11,432 nucleotides of DNA from positions 44,057 through 55,488 of the forward strand of contig DBXU01000162.1 in NCBI GenBank assembly GCA_002310075.1. Direction: 5' to 3'. Below, piece by piece: positions 6,111 to 11,432 of this stretch. A program made the translations under genes and the position numbers. The notes beneath the pieces were generated by a model. The model worked only from the letters and a program-made list of their open reading frames with translations, was not told the origin of the DNA and ran no database searches. Each line of letters begins with the position of its first letter. The stretch's first letter is position 1. This DNA comes from Bacteroidales bacterium UBA1204. GTDB lineage: Bacteria > Bacteroidota > Bacteroidia > Bacteroidales > F082.

Positions 6111-7238
6111 ATGTTTCTTCGCGAACTAAAACTGACGAATTTCAAGAACTGTGAAGCAGCCGATTTGCTGTTCTCGGAGAAAGTCAATTGTTTCGTGGGG
6201 CTGAATGGCGCAGGCAAGACCAACATCCTTGATTCCATCTATTATCTGTCGTTCTGCAAAAGCTATTTTGCTGCCACCGACAAACAAAACATACGTCACG
6301 ACCAGGATTTCTTTGCCATTCACGGCGTGTATTCCCATCCCGACAAAGAGGATGAGGGCGTGTCGTGTGTGCAGAAGCGTGAGTCCAAAAAGTCGTTCCG
6401 TTGGAATAAGAAGGAGTACGACCGTCTCTCGGATCATATTGGCAAGATTCCGCTGGTGATGATCTCACCCTACGACAGGGATCTTATCAACGAAGGTAGC
6501 GACTTGCGGCGTAAGCTGATAGATGGCATCATCTCTCAGTTCGATCCCTTGTATCTCAACGCCTTGCTGAAATACAACAGGGCATTGCTACAGCGCAACA
6601 TGCAGTTGAAACGTTTTGCCGAGACGCATACCTTCGACCGCGAGCTGCTTCGCCTTTGGGAGGACCAGTTGACACTCCATGCCGATGATATCAATCATAA
6701 ACGCCATCAGTTTTTGGAGGAGTTCTTACCCATTTTCCAGCATTATTATGAGATTGTGTCAGGCGGTAACGAAAAGGTGAATGTCGTTTATCAAACGAAG
6801 CTCGACGAGAAACCACTGGATGCCTTGCTCGACGACAACCTGCAACAGGATCGCTATACGGGCTATACCAACGTTGGCATTCATAAAGATGACCTGGAGT
6901 TTACGCTTGACGGGCATGCCTTAAAGAAGTTTGGGTCGCAAGGGCAGCAAAAGTCGTTTGTCGTCTCTATACGTTTGGCTCAGTTTGACTTCAACTATCA
7001 GAAGATTGGGTACAAGCCCATCCTTTTGCTTGACGATGTGTTTGACAAATTGGATGAAGAGCGTGTCAAGAAATTGGTGCGCTTGGTGGGCGATGACCAT
7101 TTCGGGCAGGTGTTCATCACCGACACGCAAAGGCAAAGGGTGGAACGTTTATTTGAAGACACGCAAATCCAACATAAGATTTTCGAGGTTGCCAAAGGCC
7201 ATGTTGAAGAGATAGGAGGTGGACATGGTGTATTATGA
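6111..7238 (+). CDS. recF: DNA replication and repair protein RecF
   Basis: The 375-residue product is an SMC/ABC-type ATPase. It works with RecO and RecR to load RecA at ssDNA gaps and stalled forks. Seen in order: FLRELKLTNFKNCE at the N-terminus, Walker A GLNGAGKT at 30-37, NILDSIYYLSFCKSYF after it, the LIDGIISQFDP-LYLNALLKYNRALLQRN region at 136-163, the ABC signature FGSQGQQKS at 274-282, and Walker B ILLLDDVFDKLD at 304-315. All ATPase motifs are intact and length is normal. It is not next to dnaA/dnaN, as it is in many other phyla, but in a nusB-porQ-recF-DUF721 run. Its stop overlaps the next gene by 14 nt. Confidence 0.97.
   Translation: MFLRELKLTNFKNCEAADLLFSEKVNCFVGLNGAGKTNILDSIYYLSFCKSYFAATDKQNIRHDQDFFAIHGVYSHPDKEDEGVSCVQKRESKKSFRWNKKEYDRLSDHIGKIPLVMISPYDRDLINEGSDLRRKLIDGIISQFDPLYLNALLKYNRALLQRNMQLKRFAETHTFDRELLRLWEDQLTLHADDINHKRHQFLEEFLPIFQHYYEIVSGGNEKVNVVYQTKLDEKPLDALLDDNLQQDRYTGYTNVGIHKDDLEFTLDGHALKKFGSQGQQKSFVVSIRLAQFDFNYQKIGYKPILLLDDVFDKLDEERVKKLVRLVGDDHFGQVFITDTQRQRVERLFEDTQIQHKIFEVAKGHVEEIGGGHGVL
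7212..7219 (+). promoter_or_regulatory. Shine-Dalgarno-like site deciding the DUF721 start
   Basis: ATAGGAGG ends 5 nt before ATG 7225. This favours the ATG at 7225 over the in-frame GTG at 7219, which overlaps the site itself. It lies inside the recF coding region, so translation of the downstream gene is probably coupled to recF. Confidence 0.6.
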
Positions 7239-7515
7239 CGTACAGCGATTGGGGGACCTCATCAAGGCCTTTTATGAGACGCATAAAGGTCCAGACTATG
7301 TCGATGAGATGAAGGTGATACAGTCATGGAGTAAGGTGGTGGGCCCTTTTATTACTACCCATACCATCGATTTGACGATTCGAAACAAGGTGCTCTTTGT
7401 CAGGGTTGACTCCGATGCGTTAAGGATGGAGTTGAGCTATTCTAAAACATTGATGCTTAAGAATTTAAATGCTGTTGTTGGCAAAGACTTGCTGACCGAT
7501 ATAGTGTTTAATTGA
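7225..7515 (+). CDS. DUF721 / DciA-like small protein
   Basis: The 96-residue product matches the DUF721 family. The pattern is a conserved Trp and VVGP (SWSKVVGPFITTHT, 35-47), then a short strand pair LFVRVDSDALRMEL (57-70) and a helix with KTLMLKNLNAVVGK (74-87). In other bacteria the family includes DciA, which interacts with the replicative helicase DnaB and helps load it. The Bacteroidetes short form is often found just after recF, as here. The start is ATG 7225, giving a 14-nt overlap with recF. Its stop TGA (7513-7515) overlaps the convergent nuclease gene by 8 nt. The family call is good; a DciA-like helicase-loading role is inferred. Confidence 0.85.
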   Translation: MVYYDVQRLGDLIKAFYETHKGPDYVDEMKVIQSWSKVVGPFITTHTIDLTIRNKVLFVRVDSDALRMELSYSKTLMLKNLNAVVGKDLLTDIVFN

Positions 7516-10426
7516 AGCCTTTTGCACTTCTCTTGCAAATCTGGATGAAATCGCAGTTTCTGCATTTTTTCTCGTCGCTAGTTTGAGCGAAAGGAACCTC
7601 TGCATCCATAATTTCGTTGACAACCGATTTGATTAGAGTTTCCATGTCTTGAATAAACGAAACGTCATCCAGAAAGTATGTAGGAGCATCTTGTGTTTTA
7701 TTGACTGGCTTGGCGAAGCTCAGTTCAAACTCGATGTTGTTTTGGCGTTTCAGGCTGTGAATGGCGGCTTTAACTCGACTTGGGTCTTCGTTTGGATTGG
7801 TTTTCAAATACAAGTATTTGTAAAGCAGGAGCTGCAGGGCTTTCTCGGGTATGGACTTTAGGTATTCAAGTGTGTCAATGCCTTCATGATAGACGGGAAC
7901 TGACAAATCCTTGTTGATCACCGTACCGCTTTTATAATCGATGACGCGGACAGAATCCCCCCAACGGTCGATGCGGTCGGTGGTGCCTTTGATCAGGCAG
8001 TCGCCCCATGGCATGGTGATGAGGGTCCTGAGTTCTTCCTCAATTTTTAGGAAAACCAAGGAGTTGCTGTTGAGTTGCTGGGAAGTATACTTCAGGTAAT
8101 TGTTAAGTTGTTGCTTGATAGTGATGTTGTTGAGGTAGTTGAAACCTACGTCGGAGAAGCCCCATGGCATGTTTTCCTCGATGGCTTGCTGTAGTTTTTG
8201 CTCCCATTGTGGGAAAATGACATTGTCGAAAAGCGTTTTGTCGATTAGGATTTCCTTGCCGTCTTTGGGCAGATAGTCTTCAAATAGCGATTTCAAGGTG
8301 CCGTGGATGATGTTTCCGATGATGTCGGCGCCTATTCTTTCTTCAAGGCTGTTGTCGTTGAGCCCTTCGACGGTTTTAAGATAGAATTTCAGAGGGCAGC
8401 TGATGTAAGTCGAAAGCGTAGTGGGTGAGAGGCCTTTTTTTTGTAAATGCAGTTTTAGCCGTTCTTCAAGACCCTTTTTAGGCATACTTAAGGCTTTCAC
8501 ATCGATGGCGGGTGCCTCTACTTCGAATTGTTCCTCATGTATTGTGATATTTTGATTTTTGGCAAGTTCATGCCTGATTTGAAGGATGTAACGGCTCGCT
8601 TCGCCACCGAAAACGCCCTGTAGACTGTTGAAATAAAGGTATATATGTCTTCCGTTTTGAAGCAATCGGTAGAAATGATAGGCAAAGACGGCTTGCTTCT
8701 CGGCATAACCTGGCAGACCAAATACTGTTTTGATATAATGTGGGATGAAACTGCCTTGTGACTTGTCAGTGGGCAGTATGCCTTCGTTGACGCTGAGCAC
8801 ATGGAGGTCTATGAAGTCGATGTTACGGGTCTCAAGCAGTCCCATGATTTGCAAACCCTCAGTGCTACTGCAGTTGAGTTTGATGGTCGTGTTGGAGCTG
8901 ATGAGTTGGTATAAGACCTCTAGACTTTGGATGTCGCTAACGTATCCATGGTGTTGCAGGGTGATCCGTTCGATGCGGTTAATGATCTTTCCAATCTCAC
9001 TAACTTGGTTGAGTAGGAACAAATAGTGCTCTTTGTCGGAATTAACTTGTAATTTGTTGGATATAAACAGTAATAGCTGGCTGATGTCTTGCAATGCCGA
9101 GAAGGCATCTGAGCTTGAATTCGTGTTCAGGAATAGGCTTAAGAACCTTTGTAGGTCGGGTGCTTGAAGCAGATCGTCAATGTCTTTGTTCTCGAAGATG
9201 AACTTGCCATGGTTGACGCGATCGTTTTCCCATTGGCTGAACACAGCGAATTCATCTCTTGAGAACAGTATTTTCATCAGCTCGCTGTTCATCACTTTTA
9301 GGATGGGCCAAATATACCAACCTTCGACATGTCGTTCTATGCCATTCTCCGTGACATTTCTGGACAACTTTTTATGCTTGTGGAGGTGGAAATACAGCTT
9401 AATGAGTTCGTTGACGGGCGTGTTTTTGATGGGATAGCCCATCGACACCTTGAAATCGTGATACGCGTCCGTGGCGGGGATGGCGTTCAATACCGGTATC
9501 AGCAGGTTTTCATCGGCAAGGACGATGGCGGCATTCTTGTCGTTGTTAACTCCCAAATTGCTTTGTAATGCCTTGGCTTGTAATACGTTGCCACATGCAT
9601 TGACAATGTGGATATGCTTTTTCTCGCTTGAAAGCTTGTCGGTGATACCGTCCGTCAACCAGTTGGGGTGGCTTTTGAGGTATCTTCTGGCGAAAAAGCC
9701 GGCTTCGTTGTTGATGTCGTCAACATAATACCGGTCGTAGTCGAATAGGATTTCTGCTTTTCCGATACGTATGAGTTTGTCGATGAGAATGGTCTCAGTA
9801 GCAGTCAAAGCATTGAAACCAGCGAAAACGACTTTCCTTTCCCCTAAACAAGACGATAGCTCTTCATCTGTAAGCTGGGCCAGATGTCGGGTGATCATGC
9901 CATAATAGCCTTGGCCTTTTTCAGAGAGTTTGGCTTTAAGCCGAAGGTAATAATCGTATAGGGAAGTGAAGAAACGGAGGTATTTTTTCTCCTTTTCTTT
10001 GCTTTTCGATTCGTCGAAATTCCAGATTTCCATCTTTTTGTTGTCGACGACATAGTTGAAGAGGCTTTTGGCATCAATGCCGTATTGGTCAATTTCATCG
10101 AAATCCTTAGCCATTTGTGTGGCTTGGCTACCGAAGACGCTGAGCTCGCTGTTTTGCTCTATGTGCATTTGGGCGTCTATTTCAAGAAGCTCAAACAGCA
10201 TGTCGATGGTGTCGACCAAAGTGATGCCACTCCATTGCATGACAGCTTCCTGGATGGAGAGCATCTGTGGCAGCCATATGGTTTTCTGGTATTTTTCTTT
10301 GAACTCGTTGCGTAAATAGAAGGCGGCTCTCTTGTTGGGAAATACAACGACAAGCTCTTCACAGGTAAGGTCATACCTGCTTTGGATGTGGTTCGCCAAC
10401 TTTGATATGAAGGTCTCGTCGCTCAT
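7508..10426 (-). CDS. AddB-like PD-(D/E)XK nuclease with probable Fe-S cluster
   Basis: The 972-residue product resembles AddB, the partner of the UvrD-type helicase-nuclease AddA in double-strand-break resection. The N-terminal segment VVVFPNKRAAFYL (26-38) sits where AddB has its nucleotide-binding loop but lacks a canonical GKT. The middle is an inactive-helicase-like body (for example RNIDFIDLHVLSVNEGILP). The C-terminal RecB-like nuclease begins at LSPTTLSTYISCPLKFYL, with GNIIHGTL, catalytic Asp817 in TDRID, Asp830-Tyr-Lys832 in VIDYKSG, and a Gln-containing helix ALQLLLYKYL. Cys677 plus Cys955, Cys958 and Cys964 (C-x2-C-x5-C) fit the four-Cys iron-sulfur arrangement of AddB nucleases. 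No addA is in the window. Its start overlaps murU by 4 nt (ATGA). A defence-associated or other RecB-family nuclease is possible but less likely. Confidence 0.85.
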   Translation of the reverse strand: MSDETFISKLANHIQSRYDLTCEELVVVFPNKRAAFYLRNEFKEKYQKTIWLPQMLSIQEAVMQWSGITLVDTIDMLFELLEIDAQMHIEQNSELSVFGSQATQMAKDFDEIDQYGIDAKSLFNYVVDNKKMEIWNFDESKSKEKEKKYLRFFTSLYDYYLRLKAKLSEKGQGYYGMITRHLAQLTDEELSSCLGERKVVFAGFNALTATETILIDKLIRIGKAEILFDYDRYYVDDINNEAGFFARRYLKSHPNWLTDGITDKLSSEKKHIHIVNACGNVLQAKALQSNLGVNNDKNAAIVLADENLLIPVLNAIPATDAYHDFKVSMGYPIKNTPVNELIKLYFHLHKHKKLSRNVTENGIERHVEGWYIWPILKVMNSELMKILFSRDEFAVFSQWENDRVNHGKFIFENKDIDDLLQAPDLQRFLSLFLNTNSSSDAFSALQDISQLLLFISNKLQVNSDKEHYLFLLNQVSEIGKIINRIERITLQHHGYVSDIQSLEVLYQLISSNTTIKLNCSSTEGLQIMGLLETRNIDFIDLHVLSVNEGILPTDKSQGSFIPHYIKTVFGLPGYAEKQAVFAYHFYRLLQNGRHIYLYFNSLQGVFGGEASRYILQIRHELAKNQNITIHEEQFEVEAPAIDVKALSMPKKGLEERLKLHLQKKGLSPTTLSTYISCPLKFYLKTVEGLNDNSLEERIGADIIGNIIHGTLKSLFEDYLPKDGKEILIDKTLFDNVIFPQWEQKLQQAIEENMPWGFSDVGFNYLNNITIKQQLNNYLKYTSQQLNSNSLVFLKIEEELRTLITMPWGDCLIKGTTDRIDRWGDSVRVIDYKSGTVINKDLSVPVYHEGIDTLEYLKSIPEKALQLLLYKYLYLKTNPNEDPSRVKAAIHSLKRQNNIEFELSFAKPVNKTQDAPTYFLDDVSFIQDMETLIKSVVNEIMDAEVPFAQTSDEKKCRNCDFIQICKRSAKGFN

Positions 10427-11187
10427 TTTGTCACATTGTTAAGATAAGCTTCGGCGGCTTGAAGTTGCTCAGGCTTGCCCATGTCGAACCAATAATCGGG
10501 CAAGATGGGTTTGGAAACGATGCGATTGGACTTCGCCAAAGAGAGGTATAGGTCGATGACGCTAGAACGTTTTACCTCAAACTCTGCAAACAAATCGCTG
10601 CGGAAGAAATGCAATCCGCTGAAAGCCATTTCTTGGTACAAGCAGGTCCCTGAGCCTGTCGAAGGGCCGTTTTTCTCGGGATGAACCCACTTGAATTTGT
10701 TCTCAGCCTTATTCATCCATCCAACAAGTTGATTCTCATCATCAAACAACAACTTCCTATTCGTTTCCCTGTCTTGCGTCAGCAACCATGCATCATCTCC
10801 CGATGCCAGAAACTGTTGGCTCATTTCGGAAAGATCCACATTGCTGATGATATCCACATTATGCACCAACACGGCTTCGGAGCCCTTGAATAGGGGAGTG
10901 GCTTTGACGATGCCACCGCCCGTGTCCATCAGCAGGTCGCGTTCGTCTGAAATAACGATGTCGGCATCAAACCTGTTTTGATTCACAAAGTCGATGATCT
11001 GTTCGCCAAAATGGTGTACGTTGATGACGATATGGTGGAATCCGTTGGCGATGAGGTTTTCGATGCAATGCTGCAACAAAGGCTTGCCGTTGAGCGGGAC
11101 CAAAGCTTTGGGCTTGTCTTGGGTCAACTCCTTGAGTCGGGTGCCCAAGCCTGCGGCCAATATCATGGTGGTGATATCGTGTGTCAT
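10423..11187 (-). CDS. murU: Sugar-1-phosphate nucleotidyltransferase, MurU-like
   Basis: The 254-residue product has the Rossmann-like NTP-transferase fold: ILAAGLGTRL at 9-18 (nucleotide-binding loop), KPKALVPLNGKPLL at 25-38, the DTGGGI base-binding segment at 88-93, metal-binding Asp112 in HNVDII, and the second metal site Asp235 in WFDMGKPEQL. Short size and the DTGGG segment resemble MurU, which makes UDP-MurNAc from MurNAc-1-phosphate in the peptidoglycan recycling route and pairs with the kinase AmgK. A RapZ-domain gene precedes it with an ATGA overlap, and another ATGA leads into the AddB-like gene. Residues 174-181 (GPSTGSGT) come from an inserted 24-bp palindromic element. Other sugar nucleotidyltransferases (for example HddC- or GlmU-N-like) cannot be excluded. 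Confidence 0.78.
   Translation of the reverse strand: MTHDITTMILAAGLGTRLKELTQDKPKALVPLNGKPLLQHCIENLIANGFHHIVINVHHFGEQIIDFVNQNRFDADIVISDERDLLMDTGGGIVKATPLFKGSEAVLVHNVDIISNVDLSEMSQQFLASGDDAWLLTQDRETNRKLLFDDENQLVGWMNKAENKFKWVHPEKNGPSTGSGTCLYQEMAFSGLHFFRSDLFAEFEVKRSSVIDLYLSLAKSNRIVSKPILPDYWFDMGKPEQLQAAEAYLNNVTK
10645..10668. repeat. REP-like palindrome inserted in frame within murU
   Basis: This is a 24-bp imperfect palindrome. Outer arms GGTCCCT and AGGGCC (with the adjoining A) give a 7-bp stem with one G-T wobble around a core GAGCCTGTCG. The minus strand contains CTTCGACAGGCTCAGGG, which I recognise as a widespread dispersed REP-like motif in many bacterial genomes. It covers exactly eight codons of murU and encodes GPSTGSGT without breaking the frame. 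No second copy was found in the window. Confidence 0.7.
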
Positions 11188-11432
11188 GCGTTATGCTCCT
11201 CCTTGATTTTGCGTTCGATGTGGTTCACGATTACGTGGATGTCGGGATAGGTCGCCTTCAGCCATTCGTAGATGGTCTGGGCGAAGAAGACGGAGCGATG
11301 CTGTCCACCCGTACAGCCAAACGAGACCATCAGGTTGCTGAAATGTCGCTCGCGGTAGTTGTCAACACTCTGACCGATGATGCCTTTCACATGGTCGAGG
11401 AAGACGTGGACGGGCGGCTTGGCCATGAGGTA
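11184..11432 (-). CDS. RapZ C-terminal-domain protein (partial; probable AmgK-type kinase fusion)
   Basis: Only the last 82 codons are in the window, and the frame is open to the right edge, so the ATG at 11424-11426 (MAKPPVHVFLDHV) is probably internal. The segment contains VSFGCTGGQHRSVFFAQ, the hallmark of the RapZ C-terminal domain. In proteobacteria that domain binds the small RNAs GlmZ/GlmY and senses GlcN6P. In Bacteroidetes this domain is often found fused behind an aminoglycoside-phosphotransferase-like kinase. With a MurU-like gene directly downstream (ATGA overlap at 11184-11187), a kinase of the AmgK type, which phosphorylates MurNAc/GlcNAc at C1, is the best guess for the missing part. 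What is seen is the RapZ-like domain; the kinase is inferred. Confidence 0.75.
   Translation of the reverse strand, partial: YLMAKPPVHVFLDHVKGIIGQSVDNYRERHFSNLMVSFGCTGGQHRSVFFAQTIYEWLKATYPDIHVIVNHIERKIKEEHNA

Noticed and set aside
8345..8375. GAGCCCTTCGACGG as a possible second copy of the REP-like element
   Set aside because: It shares only a CCTTCGAC-like core, lacks the palindromic partner arm, and is ordinary coding sequence of the AddB-like gene.
7508..10426. AddB-like gene as part of an anti-phage defence system
   Set aside because: RecB-family nucleases do occur in defence islands. Here the neighbours are housekeeping genes, and the full AddB layout with the four-Cys cluster argues for recombination repair.
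1..11432. CRISPR arrays, tRNA or rRNA genes, IS elements, phage genes
   Set aside because: I found no regularly spaced repeats, cloverleaf sequences, transposase genes or terminal inverted repeats on either strand.

Overview
The window looks like a chromosomal core region of a Bacteroidota (Bacteroidetes) bacterium, most likely a Bacteroidales member. Four lines of evidence agree. It encodes a protease with a type IX secretion (T9SS) C-terminal sorting domain and a PorQ-like T9SS protein. NusB is in the long form I associate with this phylum. Several intergenic regions carry the TAnnTTTG -7 box typical of Bacteroidetes promoters, and most start codons lack a strong Shine-Dalgarno sequence. 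No phage, IS element, CRISPR array, tRNA or rRNA was seen. Twelve protein genes, two of them cut by the window edges, fill almost all of the sequence.

Positions 1-943 (minus strand) hold trmD and, downstream, the start of rplS, in the order seen in many rpsP-rimM-trmD-rplS operons. rplS also seems to have its own promoter. Positions 1018-3281 (plus strand) hold a secreted subtilisin-family (S8) protease and a small exported protein of unknown function. Each of these two regions begins at a -7-like box in the divergent spacer 944-1075. A strong, symmetrical hairpin terminator at 3306-3336 separates this unit from a convergent ferritin gene (3364-3876, minus).

A second divergent spacer (3877-4039) drives ferritin leftward and a compact plus-strand run rightward: nusB, porQ, recF and a DUF721/DciA-like gene. 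Spacing in that run falls from 49 nt to 12 nt to a 14-nt overlap. This run meets, stop codon against stop codon, a minus-strand operon entering from the right edge. That operon consists of a RapZ C-terminal-domain protein (partial; probably the tail of an AmgK-type kinase fusion), a MurU-like nucleotidyltransferase, and a large AddB-like PD-(D/E)XK nuclease. Both internal junctions are ATGA overlaps.

Functionally the window mixes translation (L19, TrmD), transcription (NusB), secretion (PorQ and a likely T9SS cargo), iron storage, DNA replication and repair (RecF, DciA-like, AddB-like) and probable peptidoglycan recycling (RapZ-domain protein and MurU-like enzyme). I see no clearly new defence or mobile system. 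The features most worth a second look are a 24-bp palindromic REP-like element inserted in frame in the murU-like gene, the coupling of probable cell-wall recycling genes to a recombination nuclease, a hairpin in the ferritin leader, the unidentified exported protein, and a Ser where TrmD usually has its proposed catalytic Asp.
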